Shown: positions 43,534-52,924 of the stretch, one piece after another | Layout: every line of letters starts with the position of its first letter | Position numbering within the stretch: the first letter of the stretch is position 1 | Assembly: GCF_018141405.1 (NCBI RefSeq) | Contig: NZ_CP058648.1 | Span: forward strand, 1,255,001-1,319,000 | Length of the DNA stretch: 64,000 bases | Source: Serpentinicella alkaliphila | GTDB lineage: Bacteria > Bacillota > Clostridia > Peptostreptococcales > Natronincolaceae | Reading direction: 5' to 3' | Translations under genes and position numbers: made by a program | Notes under the pieces: model-generated | Told to the model about the DNA's origin: nothing | What the model saw: only the letters and a program-made list of their open reading frames with translations | The model's database searches: none

Positions 43534-44157
43534 ATGGCAAGATATAAAGACGCAGTATGTAGATTATGTCGTAGAGAAGGACTTAAGCTATATTTAAAAG
43601 GTGAAAGATGTTATACAGATAAATGCGCTGTTACTAAAAGAGCTTACGCTCCAGGTCAACATGGTAACAACAAAAGAAAACTTTCTAACTACGGTATGCA
43701 GTTAAGAGAGAAACAAAAAGCGAAAAGATTCTATGGAGTTTTAGAGACTCAATTTAGAAAATACTTTGAAATGGCTGATAAGCAACCAGGAATTACTGGG
43801 GATAACTTATTAAGACTACTTGAAACTAGATTAGATAACGTTGTTTATAGATTAGGTTTTGCAACGTCAAGACCAGAGGCTAGACAATTAGTTGTTCATG
43901 GACACTTCACAGTTAACGGTGGAAAAGTAGATATCCCATCTTACTTAGTAAGTGTTGGAGATGTTATTGCTGTTAAAGATAAGTCAAAAGCGTCACCAAA
44001 GTTCAAAGAGCTTGTTGAGGCTGCTAAAGCTACTACACCACAATGGGTTAGTGCAGATGCAGAGAAGTTAGAGGGGAAAATAGTTTCTCTACCTACTAGA
44101 GAAGATATTGATCTACCAATTGCAGAAAACTTAATCGTAGAGTTATATTCAAGATAA
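43534..44157 (+). CDS. rpsD: 30S ribosomal protein S4 (zinc form)
   Basis: A 207-residue primary 16S rRNA-binding protein. The N-terminal zinc cluster is CRLC...CYTDKC (residues 9-31), followed by the S4 domain ([20 protein letters not shown]). Here it is inside the alpha operon, unlike Bacillus where rpsD is separate. Confidence 0.98.
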   Translation: MARYKDAVCRLCRREGLKLYLKGERCYTDKCAVTKRAYAPGQHGNNKRKLSNYGMQLREKQKAKRFYGVLETQFRKYFEMADKQPGITGDNLLRLLETRLDNVVYRLGFATSRPEARQLVVHGHFTVNGGKVDIPSYLVSVGDVIAVKDKSKASPKFKELVEAAKATTPQWVSADAEKLEGKIVSLPTREDIDLPIAENLIVELYSR

Positions 44158-44174
44158 TATAAAAAGCAAACGAT

Positions 44175-44200
44175 CCAAAATCTTCGAGATAGAATTTTGG
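44175..44200 (+). other. Small stem-loop upstream of rpoA
   Basis: A 7-bp stem (44175-44181 with 44194-44200) lies in the 125-base rpsD-rpoA spacer, which is longer than other spacers in the operon. It may tune the level of rpoA relative to r-proteins. Confidence 0.4.
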
Positions 44201-44282
44201 GCTTACTGCTTGGAGCATTAACTATTAGAATCAGTTGCCCTCAATATAGTAGATAAATAGAACAAAAGGAGGGTTTCAATTT

Positions 44283-45230
44283 ATGTTGGAAATGGAAAAG
44301 CCAAAAGTAGAGATTGCTGAAATAAGTGAAGACAATACTTATGGTAAGTTTGTTGTTGAACCACTTGAAAGAGGGTATGGGACCACATTAGGGAATTCTT
44401 TAAGAAGAATAATGCTATCTTCACTACCTGGTGCTGCAGTTACATCAATTAAAATAGATACTGTTTTACATGAGTTTTCTACAATACCAGGTGTTAAGGA
44501 AGATGTTACTGAAATTATTCTAAACTTAAAGGATTTAGCATTAAAACTTCATTCTAATGAGCCTAAAACTATTAGAATAGAGGCTGAAGGTGAAGGTTCT
44601 GTAACTGCAGGTGATATTATTTCAGATGCGGATGTTGAAATTCTAAATCCTAATATGCATATAGCAACTTTAGATGCTGGTGGAAAGTTATCAATGGATA
44701 TTAATGTTGCAAAAGGAAGAGGTTATATTCCTGCTGAAAACAATAAAACTCCGGGAATGCCAATTGGGGTTATTCCTGTAGACTCAATTTTTACGCCAGT
44801 AAAAAAGGTAAGCTACAGTGTAGAAAATACTAGGGTTGGTCAGGTTACTGACTTTGACAGACTTGTTATTGACTTATATACTGATGGAAGCATCAAACCT
44901 GATGAAGCAATTTCTTTAGCTGCAAAAATAATGAATGAACACTTGAACCTATTCATTACTTTAACAGACCATGTTGGGGATGTTGAAATCATGGTTCAAA
45001 AAGAAGAAGACAAGAAAGAAAAAGTAATGGAAATGACAATAGAGGAATTAGACCTTTCAGTTAGATCTTACAACTGTTTGAAAAGAGCTGGAATAAATAC
45101 AGTTCAAGAGTTAACAACTAGGGCAGAAGAAGATATGATGAAAGTTCGCAACTTAGGTAAGAAGTCTCTTGAAGAGGTACAAAAGAAGCTTAAAGAGCTT
45201 GGACTTAACTTAAAACCGAGTGATGAGTAA
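44283..45230 (+). CDS. rpoA: DNA-directed RNA polymerase subunit alpha
   Basis: A 315-residue subunit. The N-terminal assembly domain has [21 protein letters not shown], and the C-terminal domain binding DNA/activators has [19 protein letters not shown] and [15 protein letters not shown] 44283 lies 9 bases after AAAGGAGGG. The length is normal. Confidence 0.98.
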   Translation: MLEMEKPKVEIAEISEDNTYGKFVVEPLERGYGTTLGNSLRRIMLSSLPGAAVTSIKIDTVLHEFSTIPGVKEDVTEIILNLKDLALKLHSNEPKTIRIEAEGEGSVTAGDIISDADVEILNPNMHIATLDAGGKLSMDINVAKGRGYIPAENNKTPGMPIGVIPVDSIFTPVKKVSYSVENTRVGQVTDFDRLVIDLYTDGSIKPDEAISLAAKIMNEHLNLFITLTDHVGDVEIMVQKEEDKKEKVMEMTIEELDLSVRSYNCLKRAGINTVQELTTRAEEDMMKVRNLGKKSLEEVQKKLKELGLNLKPSDE

Positions 45231-45252
45231 TAAGCAGTAAGGAGGGATAGAC

Positions 45253-45594
45253 ATGGCTGTACAAAGAAAACTAGGACGTGAAACGGCACATAGAAACTTA
45301 ATGTTAAGAAACTTAGTTACTAGCTTAATTAAAAGTGGACGTATAGAAACAACAGAAGCAAAAGCTAAAGAAGCTAGAAGACTTGCTGATAAAATGATAA
45401 CTTTAGCTAAAAGAGGAGACTTACATGCTAAGCGTCAAGCTTTAGCTTTTATGACTGATGAAACAGTTGTAAAAAATATGTTTGATGAAATCGCACCGAA
45501 GTACGCTGAGAGAAACGGTGGATATACTAGGATAATGAAGTTAGGACCTAGAAAAGGCGATGCTGCAGAAATGGTAATTATTGAGTTAGTATAA
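45253..45594 (+). CDS. rplQ: 50S ribosomal protein L17
   Basis: A 113-residue protein. It shows [20 protein letters not shown] at the N-terminus and the signature [27 protein letters not shown] precedes the ATG. It is the last gene of the alpha operon and is followed by a long hairpin. Confidence 0.98.
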   Translation: MAVQRKLGRETAHRNLMLRNLVTSLIKSGRIETTEAKAKEARRLADKMITLAKRGDLHAKRQALAFMTDETVVKNMFDEIAPKYAERNGGYTRIMKLGPRKGDAAEMVIIELV

Positions 45595-45626
45595 TAGGGA
45601 GAGGGATTAAGGTTGGAATACTTTAG

Positions 45627-45674
45627 TCCCTGTTTTTATAGTTTAACTAATATTTTAAACTATAAAAACAGGGA
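45627..45674 (+). terminator. Long hairpin after rplQ
   Basis: A perfect 20-bp stem (45627-45646 with 45655-45674) with an 8-base loop, extendable by about 4 pairs including G-U. It ends the ribosomal cluster. The following sequence is AT-rich rather than a clean T run, so it may act in both directions. Confidence 0.75.
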
Positions 45675-45752
45675 TTAATTAATATATTTTAAATATATTA
45701 TATTAAATATATAATTAATATAGATAAATATAGTAGTTAGAAGGGTGAAATA

Positions 45753-46586
45753 ATGAGCAGTATAATCGAAATCAAAAATTTGACATATCAATATACGAAT
45801 GAGGATAGGGATTTAGCAATAAAGGAAATAACAAAGGAAATTAAGGTTGGAGAGTTTGTAGCAATAATTGGACATAATGGCTCGGGCAAGTCAACTTTAG
45901 CAAAGCTATTAAATGCTCTTTTAATGCCTACTACCGGTGATATCACTGTTGACGGTTTGAATACAAAGGATGAAGATTCTATTTGGGAAGTAAGACAAAC
46001 AGCTGGTATGGTATTTCAAAACCCAGATAATCAAATTGTTGCTACAATAGTTGAAGAAGATGTAGCTTTTGGTCCAGAAAATCTAGGTTTAGAGCCAAAA
46101 ATAATTGTAGAGAGAGTAAATGAGGCACTTCAAATAGTTGATATGGATCATCATAGGCATCGTGCCCCTCATCTTTTATCTGGGGGACAAAAGCAGAGAA
46201 TAGCTATTGCTGGGGTAATTGCAATGAAACCTAAATGTATAATCTTTGATGAGCCTACAGCTATGCTAGATCCATCTGGTAGAAGAGAAGTACTAAAGAC
46301 AATAAAAAAACTAAATAGAGAAGAAAACATGACAATTATTCACATTACGCATTTTATGGAAGAAGCAGTAGATGCGGATAGAATTATAGTTATGGAGGAA
46401 GGAAAGATAATTCTAGAGGGTACTCCTAGAGAGGTATTTTCAGAAGTTAGCAAATTGAAAGAATTAGGTTTAGATGTCCCACAAGTAACAGAATTAGCAC
46501 ATGAATTAATAAAAGAGGGAGTTAATATACCGAAGGATATATTAACTGTGGATGAAATGGTGATGCACTTATGTCAATTAAAATAG
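45753..46586 (+). CDS. ecfA1: ECF transporter ATP-binding subunit EcfA1
   Basis: A 277-residue ABC ATPase of the energy-coupling-factor vitamin/metal transporter module. Walker [13 protein letters not shown] (about residues 37-48), signature [14 protein letters not shown] and Walker [13 protein letters not shown] are present. It overlaps ecfA2 by 16 bases. The substrate is set by S components, none of which is in this window. Confidence 0.95.
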   Translation: MSSIIEIKNLTYQYTNEDRDLAIKEITKEIKVGEFVAIIGHNGSGKSTLAKLLNALLMPTTGDITVDGLNTKDEDSIWEVRQTAGMVFQNPDNQIVATIVEEDVAFGPENLGLEPKIIVERVNEALQIVDMDHHRHRAPHLLSGGQKQRIAIAGVIAMKPKCIIFDEPTAMLDPSGRREVLKTIKKLNREENMTIIHITHFMEEAVDADRIIVMEEGKIILEGTPREVFSEVSKLKELGLDVPQVTELAHELIKEGVNIPKDILTVDEMVMHLCQLK

Positions 46587-47434
46587 AGAATTTAACTCAT
46601 ATATATAATCCGAAAAGTCCATTTGAGACTAAAGCATTAGATAACATTAACTTACAAATAGAAAGTGGAGAATTTATTGGACTTATAGGACATACTGGAT
46701 CAGGTAAATCTACACTTATTCAGCATTTAAATGGGCTTTTGAAGTCTACAGAGGGTAAGGTTATAATAAATGGTTTAGATATAACTAATAAGGATACGAA
46801 ACTGAGCGATATAAGGAAGAAGGTAGGCTTAGTTTTTCAATATCCTGAATACCAACTCTTTGAGGAAACAATATTTAAGGATATTGCATTTGGACCAACA
46901 AACTTAAATCTGTCTGAAGAAGAAATAGAAAAAAGAGTTAAGGAATCTATGCAGCAGGTTAATTTAGATTTTGAAGAATTGAAAGACCGCTCCCCATTTG
47001 AGCTTAGTGGGGGTCAGAAACGTAGAGTAGCAATTGCAGGTATTCTTGCAATGAAGCCAGAAATTTTAATTTTAGACGAGCCAACGGCAGGTTTAGACCC
47101 TAAGGGAAGAGACGAAATCTTAGAACAGATAAATAGTCTTCACAAGGAAAATAATATTACAATTATTCTAGTTTCTCATAGTATGGAGGATATAGCTAGA
47201 TATGTTAATAGAATTATTGTTATGCATAAATCTAAGGTTGTTTTAACAGGGCCACCAAAGGAGATTTTTAAAGAGTATGAAATGCTTGAAGGTATTGGCC
47301 TAGGTGTACCACAAGTAACTGATTTAACGAAAAAGTTACTGGATAATGGTATAGAACTAAACAACGAGATAATTACAGTGGAGGAAGCAAAACAGGAAAT
47401 ATTGAAATGGATAAGGAGAAAAAATAATGCTTAA
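46571..47434 (+). CDS. ecfA2: ECF transporter ATP-binding subunit EcfA2
   Basis: A 287-residue paralogue of the preceding ATPase; the two form a heterodimer in the family. Walker [14 protein letters not shown]-loop [10 protein letters not shown], signature [14 protein letters not shown] and Walker [13 protein letters not shown]. It overlaps ecfT by 8 bases. Confidence 0.95.
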   Translation: MSIKIENLTHIYNPKSPFETKALDNINLQIESGEFIGLIGHTGSGKSTLIQHLNGLLKSTEGKVIINGLDITNKDTKLSDIRKKVGLVFQYPEYQLFEETIFKDIAFGPTNLNLSEEEIEKRVKESMQQVNLDFEELKDRSPFELSGGQKRRVAIAGILAMKPEILILDEPTAGLDPKGRDEILEQINSLHKENNITIILVSHSMEDIARYVNRIIVMHKSKVVLTGPPKEIFKEYEMLEGIGLGVPQVTDLTKKLLDNGIELNNEIITVEEAKQEILKWIRRKNNA

Positions 47435-48224
47435 GGATATAACAATCGGTCAATACTATCCTACTGGATCGATAATACATAAATTAGATCCTAGAACGAA
47501 GCTACTAATAACATTTTCTCTAATAGTAGGACTGTTTATCATAAATAAATTTATAGCCTATGGAATTATTATTGCATTTATACTAGGAGCCATGTTTCTA
47601 TCAAAAATACCCATAAGATACATGACTAAAGGTTTAAAGCCTTTAATGTTTATTATAATCATCACATTTATAATTAACGTGTTCATGACTACTGGGGAAA
47701 TAATCTACACTATGGGGCCACTAAATGTTACGAGGGAAGGATTAAGCCAGGCTATATTTATGGCTTTAAGACTTATTCTTTTAGTAGTAGGAACTTCTTT
47801 ATTAACTTTAACAACAACTCCTATTCAGTTAACTGATGGGATTGAATACATGTTAAACCCTTTTAAGAAAATTGGGGTTCCAGCCCATGAACTAGCTATG
47901 ATGATGACAATTGCATTAAGGTTTATTCCTACATTATTAGAAGAGACAGACAAGATAATGAAAGCACAAATTGCACGAGGCGCAGACTTTGAGAGTGGCA
48001 ATATTTTAAGTAGAGCAAAGAGTTTAGTCCCTTTATTAGTACCTTTATTTATTAGTGCATTTAGAAGAGCAGATGATTTAGCTATGGCAATGGAAGCTAG
48101 ATGTTATAGGGGTGGAGATAATAGGACAAGAATGAAGGAATTAAAAATGACATCAAAGGATAGCATTGGTATAGTAATAACAGCCTTAATGTTAGTTATG
48201 CTATTATATAGTAGATATATGTAG
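47427..48224 (+). CDS. ecfT: ECF transporter transmembrane subunit EcfT
   Basis: A 265-residue membrane protein with several hydrophobic helices (from about residue 27) and the two coupling-helix motifs QIARGAD and [14 protein letters not shown] (residues about 180-190 and 215-230) that contact the ATPases. It completes the ecfA1-A2-T module, conserved downstream of rplQ in Firmicutes. Confidence 0.95.
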   Translation: MLKDITIGQYYPTGSIIHKLDPRTKLLITFSLIVGLFIINKFIAYGIIIAFILGAMFLSKIPIRYMTKGLKPLMFIIIITFIINVFMTTGEIIYTMGPLNVTREGLSQAIFMALRLILLVVGTSLLTLTTTPIQLTDGIEYMLNPFKKIGVPAHELAMMMTIALRFIPTLLEETDKIMKAQIARGADFESGNILSRAKSLVPLLVPLFISAFRRADDLAMAMEARCYRGGDNRTRMKELKMTSKDSIGIVITALMLVMLLYSRYM

Positions 48225-48258
48225 GGACTCTAAATTAAATATTGTGGGGTCGATAAAA

Positions 48259-48999
48259 ATGAGAAATATTATGATTGAAATAGAGTATGATGGGACAAAC
48301 TATTCAGGGTGGCAAATACAACCAAATGCCAGGTCAGTTCAAGAAGAAATAATGAAGGCTCTAAAGAAAATTACTAATGAAGAAATTAAGCTTAATGCTG
48401 CAGGAAGGACAGATGCAGGGGTACATGCAAAAGGACAGGTAGCTAACTTTTATCTTAATGCAAGCATACCTACAAATCGTATAGTGCCTGCACTAAACAG
48501 TAATCTGGCTCAGGACATTACAGTTTTGAACGCTAAAGAGGTTCCTTTAGATTTTCATGCAAGATATTCCGCAGAAAGTAAAAAGTATTTATATAACATA
48601 TATAATTCCTCTACTAGAAGCTCTTTATTTAGAAATTACAGCTATCATGTGACAAATAAACTTAGTATTTCTAAGATGGAGAATGCTGCAAAAAAATTAA
48701 TAGGAACCCATGATTTCAAAGCTTTTATGTCTAGTGGGAGCAGTGTTCAAGATACAGTCAGGACCATTTATACAATAAAAATTGACAAACATAATAACAA
48801 TATATGTCTAAGTTTCCATGGTAATGGTTTTTTATATAATATGGTAAGAATTATTGTAGGAACTTTAGTTGAAATTGGGACTGATAAACGTCCTATTGAG
48901 GATATAGAACAGATACTTTTAAGTAAGGACAGAAGAAAAGCAGGCCACACTGCTCCACCTCAAGGATTAATATTAGAGAAAGTGTATTATCCTTCTTGA
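48259..48999 (+). CDS. truA: tRNA pseudouridine(38-40) synthase
   Basis: A 246-residue enzyme that modifies the anticodon stem-loop. The catalytic Asp is in AAGRTDAGVHAKGQVANF (about residue 52), and the family C-terminus GHTAPPQGLILEKVYY is complete. An in-frame GTG at 48244 is possible; TGTGGGG upstream suits the ATG at 48259. It sits between ecfT and rplM, the conserved order. Confidence 0.96.
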   Translation: MRNIMIEIEYDGTNYSGWQIQPNARSVQEEIMKALKKITNEEIKLNAAGRTDAGVHAKGQVANFYLNASIPTNRIVPALNSNLAQDITVLNAKEVPLDFHARYSAESKKYLYNIYNSSTRSSLFRNYSYHVTNKLSISKMENAAKKLIGTHDFKAFMSSGSSVQDTVRTIYTIKIDKHNNNICLSFHGNGFLYNMVRIIVGTLVEIGTDKRPIEDIEQILLSKDRRKAGHTAPPQGLILEKVYYPS

Positions 49000-49024
49000 C
49001 ACACGTGGTACAATGTATTACAAT
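48996..49024 (+). promoter_or_regulatory. Promoter of rplM-rpsI
   Basis: TTGACA (48996-49001), exactly 17 bases, TACAAT (49019-49024). The -35 box overlaps the end of truA. Confidence 0.75.
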
Positions 49025-49029
49025 TAATT

Positions 49030-49141
49030 AGTGTTAGCTAACAATGATCCAGAGCCCCGGATCTTGAAGCATATAGATAACGACAAAATTGGATATTAAA
49101 AAAACAAACTGAAAGTAGAACTTTTCAGAGGAGGGAAAAAA
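49030..49141 (+). promoter_or_regulatory. Probable L13 (rplM) leader
   Basis: About 110 bases of structured 5' UTR. A hairpin GATCC...GGATC (about 49045-49063) and a second stem CTGAAAG/CTTTTCAG (about 49110-49129) lie just before the SD GAGGAGGG. Position and structure fit the known L13 autoregulatory leader of Firmicutes; a covariance search is needed to confirm. Confidence 0.6.
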
Positions 49142-49570
49142 ATGAAATCATATATGGCAAAACCTAATGAAGTTGAAAAGAAGTGGTATATAGTAGATGC
49201 AGAAGGTAAATCATTAGGTCGTCTAAGTTCAGAGGTTGCTAAAATCCTAAGAGGTAAGCATAAACCAGAATATACACCACATGTGGACTCAGGCGATTTT
49301 GTTATCGTACTTAATGCAGAAAAAGTTGTATTAACAGGAAAAAAATTAGACCAAAACTTCTACACTTATCATACAGGACATCCAGGTGGATTAAAAGAAA
49401 TTTCTTTTAGAAGAATGTTACAAGAAAAACCTGAGCAATTAGTTTACCACGCTGTTAAAGGTATGTTACCAAAAACAAGACTTGGAAGACAAATGCTTAA
49501 AAAACTAAGAGTATATACTGGTACAACTCATATTCATGAGGCTCAACAACCAGAAGCTTTAGAAGTATAA
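49142..49570 (+). CDS. rplM: 50S ribosomal protein L13
   Basis: A 142-residue early assembly protein. It shows [38 protein letters not shown] and [26 protein letters not shown] precedes the ATG. It pairs with rpsI. Confidence 0.98.
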   Translation: MKSYMAKPNEVEKKWYIVDAEGKSLGRLSSEVAKILRGKHKPEYTPHVDSGDFVIVLNAEKVVLTGKKLDQNFYTYHTGHPGGLKEISFRRMLQEKPEQLVYHAVKGMLPKTRLGRQMLKKLRVYTGTTHIHEAQQPEALEV

Positions 49571-49595
49571 TAATATCTGGAGGGAGGATAAGATA

Positions 49596-49988
49596 ATGGC
49601 TAAAGTTGCCTACTATGGAACTGGAAGAAGAAAAAAATCAATAGCTAGAGTAAGATTACTTCCTGGTGACGGGAATATAACAATAAATAAAAGAGATATC
49701 GAAGAGTACCTTAACTATGAGACTCTTAAGAGAGAAGTTAGAAGACCTTTAGAGTTAACAGAAACTTTAGGTAAATTCGATGTTATCGCAACTGTAAAAG
49801 GTGGCGGATACACAGGTCAAGCAGGAGCATTAAGACATGGTATTTCTAGAGCATTAATCAAAGCTGACGAAACTTTAAGAGGAACTCTTAAAAAAGCTGG
49901 TTTCTTAACTAGAGATGCAAGAATGAAAGAAAGAAAGAAATATGGTTTAAAAGCAGCAAGACGTGCACCACAGTTCTCAAAGAGATAA
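49596..49988 (+). CDS. rpsI: 30S ribosomal protein S9
   Basis: A 130-residue protein whose C-terminal tail (RRAPQFSKR) reaches the P-site tRNA. It shows [16 protein letters not shown] and the signature [24 protein letters not shown] precedes the ATG. It is the last core ribosomal gene in the window. Confidence 0.98.
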   Translation: MAKVAYYGTGRRKKSIARVRLLPGDGNITINKRDIEEYLNYETLKREVRRPLELTETLGKFDVIATVKGGGYTGQAGALRHGISRALIKADETLRGTLKKAGFLTRDARMKERKKYGLKAARRAPQFSKR

Positions 49989-50007
49989 TTGGTATATTTA
50001 TTCAATC

Positions 50008-50040
50008 AAAAGAGCTACAGAAATGTGGCTCTTTTATTTT
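50008..50040 (+). terminator. Terminator after rpsI
   Basis: Stem AAAGAGCTACA / TGTGGCTCTTT (50009-50019 with 50024-50034, one G-U pair), then TTATTTTTT. Confidence 0.85.
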
Positions 50041-50420
50041 TTAGATTTACATACTGAATACAGTGCACGTAGCTATAGTTGAGACTACATATAGTGGAAA
50101 TGAAGGAGACATTTTAAAAGGAAACTACCAAGATAAAATTTATTGAACATGGCTAAATGTTGCTCATTATCGGTTGTTGTGGGTGAATGATGACACCTTT
50201 TTACACACGCTAAAATAGTGTGTGTAAATTATTTTAGAGCAAAGAGTAATAGGGATATAGGAAAGATCATCATATAACGTGAACTACTCTTACAAAGATA
50301 AAATTATATTAGCTGATACATTGAATTACAACCATGATACTTGTACTAAGTATTAATGGTCTTTTTTATTTGTATGATGTTGTATATTGCATATGTTTAA
50401 GTATATTGCATATGTTTAAG
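50041..50420. other. Non-coding stretch with small inverted repeat and 19-bp tandem repeat
   Basis: No gene seen. A 9-bp inverted repeat TTTACACAC/GTGTGTAAA lies at 50200-50208 and 50220-50228. Two exact 19-base copies of TATATTGCATATGTTTAAG follow each other at 50383-50401 and 50402-50420, with the first seven bases repeated again to 50427. Confidence 0.6.
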
Positions 50421-50593
50421 TATATTGATGAGCATCAGGAAGGCAACCTAAGAGAAATAATAGATACCCCATCCTCTAGGGAAGACATTGTTGGTGCAAC
50501 TGACCGCTGGATATCGGCTTGGCTGAATCTATAGAGAATGCTGAAGAAGTAATTGTGCAGCTTCAAAAGATGATAAAAAGATATTATAAATAA
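50421..50593 (+). pseudogene. Frameshifted gene remnant, unknown function
   Basis: One frame reads YIDEHQEGNLREIID, then TPSSREDIVGATDRWISAW up to a TAG at 50532-50534. The frame beginning at 50522 continues AESIENAEEVIVQLQKMIKRYYK to a TAA at 50591-50593. Together they look like the C-terminal 55-60 residues of one protein split by a frameshift. No start codon or SD belongs to it; the tandem repeat abuts its 5' side. I do not recognise the family. Confidence 0.5.
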
Positions 50594-50609
50594 TGCTCTC
50601 TTACAATAT

Positions 50610-50668
50610 TCAAATGCACCCCGTAGGGTAGACGATTGGAAAAAGTCTACTCTACGAGGTGCATTTGA
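50610..50668. repeat. Strong 24-bp inverted repeat (hairpin)
   Basis: Arms 50610-50633 and 50645-50668 match at 22 of 24 positions with the two differences forming G-U pairs in RNA; the loop is 11 bases. There is no T run. It lies between a gene remnant and the truncated DUF89 gene and could be the end of a lost mobile element. Confidence 0.75.
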
Positions 50669-50820
50669 AATGTTAAATGGCCCTTTATTTTCCAAAAAAT
50701 TCATGGGATAATAGTAGCTAGATGGGATGTAGCTTTAACAGTCTGACGACATATTAAAAGAGGGTTGTCAGATCCTACTAAAAGTATTTCAAACAGTTGA
50801 CAACAATAGGAGAGGATTAT

Positions 50821-51336
50821 ATGAAAATATCACGGGCCTGCATTTACTGTCTTGCTCGACAAGCAGTAGAAATAGCAGAAGAAGCGACAAAGAATGTAAC
50901 AATGCAAGAAGAAATAATAAAGAGATCTTTGAAAGAATTAGGAGATATGGACTTCAAGCAAACAGCGCCAGAAATAGCTTTTAGGATGCATCAGCATGCT
51001 AAAAATAATACAGGGGTTCATGATCCATACTTGAGATTAAAAGATCAGTACAATGAAATTGCTAAAGAAATCTACGAGAGAATTATTGAGGAAAAATGGT
51101 TACATAAGGCGGAAGATCGCTTTGATAGGGCTTGTAGGCTAGCTATTGCAGCAAATATTATAGATTTTTCAGTTGGTTTAAAGTTAGAGCATGCAGATGT
51201 TGTTAAGTCAGTAGAGGACAGTATCAAGCATGATATTTTTGGGACTGATTCCTTTTACACATTCATTAAGGCAATAACAGTTTCTGACCTGCATAAATCA
51301 TGTCAGGACTCTCAAAACTATATGGTTTGTAAATGA
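50821..51336 (+). pseudogene. DUF89 (ARMT1-like) protein, truncated after the N-terminal half
   Basis: A 171-residue ORF whose first roughly 145 residues match the start of the DUF89 metal-dependent phosphatase family (KISRACIYCLARQAVEIAEE and RLAIAANIIDFSVG). Family members are usually about 280-300 residues, with the metal-binding DNAGE-type site in the C-terminal half, which is absent. The tail after about residue 145 does not look like the family. ATG 50821 lies behind GGAGAGG. A palindromic element begins 79 bases after its stop. It is likely non-functional. Confidence 0.7.
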
Positions 51337-51414
51337 CAAAACAAAAATGCATGTAAATGGCATTAATTATGTATCAAAAATAATGTCAAAAACGTACAAT
51401 GATTTGGTCTGCGC

Positions 51415-51989
51415 ACCATTTACATTGAGATGTATGCATGGTAGACTTTGTGACGTCAGGCATTGATTTTTCAAGTGGCCCTTAAATGCTCTAACCATGT
51501 ATACAGAGGCTCAATGTCAATGGCAAATCATCTTGTATTGCTAAAACACTACATATTTTTAGAATGCCATAAAACAACAATTTTTAAGTGCCATGTACAT
51601 GGTTCACTATAGACATATATTGAGAGTATGGTATTTCTAGCAACAAATATCCTTATATGCTCCCTCATATCGAGCTAGGAGGGATTTTACTATGGATAGC
51701 GTCATAGCATATTTATAAGAAGAAAGTTGAATCCAGAAATGATACAAAACCATGGGACGATTTATTCAGCTACTAGCAATGTAGTAAAACAAAACCAGGT
51801 ATTTTGTAAATTACAATGCAATTTTGTATAAAAATTATAATCTCAAAATGTTCAAAAAATATAAATGAAAATATTAGCCATTGACATTGAGCCTCTGCAT
51901 ATGTAGTTCTAAAGCCTTACACTCAAGCCTTACAACGAAGGCAATGCCTATATTTGAGGCTACTACATATGTCTCTCAATGTAAATGGT
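51415..51989. mobile_element. 575-bp non-coding element with nested inverted repeats at both ends
   Basis: The outer 16-bp perfect inverted repeat is 51415-51430 with 51974-51989. The inner 21-bp perfect inverted repeat is 51504-51524 with 51877-51897. Each end is itself an imperfect roughly 110-base hairpin: 51415-51442 can pair with 51494-51523, and 51878-51908 with 51961-51988. The motif CCATT(G/T)ACATTGAG thus occurs four times. No transposase is inside. It may be a MITE-like or otherwise non-autonomous element. Confidence 0.55.
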
Positions 51990-52118
51990 TCACTTCGTCT
52001 AATATTTTAGATTGTAATATTTGTACATTTTTTTAAAAAGCATTAAAAATACAATAATTGTACATTTTTAAATTATAATTTACATATTTTACTTATGCAT
52101 AAAGTAAAGGAGGTTATA

Positions 52119-52539
52119 TTGCATATAATTGAAAAGATTTTATTGATAGTCATTTCATTAGGATTGGTTTATATTCTTATAAAGATAATTTCACAGAAGA
52201 AGACAATGCAGGTAATGAATAAAATTGGCAAAGAGATGATTTCTTCAGGTGCAAATTTCTTTGGACAAGAATCAGCACGTTTTACGCAAATTAGAGGAAA
52301 TGGTGTTCTGGCATTAACAAAGGATAAAATCTATTTTCAACTCCTTTTACAAAATAAAGTTATTGAAATGCCTTTAGAAAAGATAGAAAGGATTGAAGAA
52401 TGTAGAAGCCATCTTGGCAAAACAGTAGGAAGTATTAATGAAAATTGTTTACAGAAATGAATCGAACAAAATAGATTCTTGTGCTTGGTTAGTGAGACAC
52501 CATAAAGAGTGGATCAATAAATTAGAACAACTGGGATAA
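52119..52539 (+). pseudogene. Small membrane protein with PH-like domain, frameshifted
   Basis: TTG 52119 lies behind AAAGGAGG. The product begins with a transmembrane helix (residues about 5-22, LLIVISLGLVYILIKII), then a beta-rich segment with GNGVLALTKDKIYFQLLLQ and MPLEKIERIE, resembling bacterial PH-like domains. Frame 1 stops at 52460, but the frame from 52441 continues KIVYRNESNKIDSCAWLVRH, then HKEWINKLEQLG to TAA 52537-52539, which is the expected family end. So one frameshift near 52425-52441 splits it. Function unknown. Confidence 0.6.
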
Positions 52540-52549
52540 CAAAGTTATT

Positions 52550-52840
52550 TTTAAATCAAAAGGATATAGGGACCGGGTACAAGGTTCCTCATTCAAGTAT
52601 GATGATCTTAGTAGCGTCGTATCCATCCCCTTGTCCTGTATAGCAAGATCGGCAGGCAAATGAAGTACTAACTTTGCAACTTGACAAAGACCTGCACAAG
52701 CTCTGGATAATAGTCATCGAAAGTAGGATAGCGATCTAGATTGTCAAGGTAATAAGAAATCGACTCCACCAACTCATCGATATATTTAAATCCTAGGTAT
52801 CTATTGCGGGTAGCCTTTTTGATTACTAAGAAATTAAAAG
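52550..52840 (-). pseudogene. Degenerate coding remnant on the minus strand, unknown
   Basis: The minus strand from 52840 reads KKATRNRYLGFKYIDELVES, then ISYYLDNLDRYPTFDDYYPE, stopping at 52668-52670. A second frame continues LHLPADLAIQDKGMDTTLLR towards 52550. It has no start codon or SD. The composition looks coding, but the family is not recognised. It occupies the gap before the FIST regulator gene. Confidence 0.4.
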
Positions 52841-52924
52841 TTTACTAGTAAAATTATGGGGAAATTCAATGAATAATTATCTGAATGCTGTTTGAAAGAT
52901 AGAGAAATCAGGGAGTGGTGAAGT

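Noticed and set aside
50200-50228. CRISPR-like or attC-like interpretation of the repeats at 50.2-52.0 kb
   Set aside because: There are no regularly spaced repeat-spacer units and no integron core-site sequence or integrase; the repeats are inverted pairs and one short tandem duplication.
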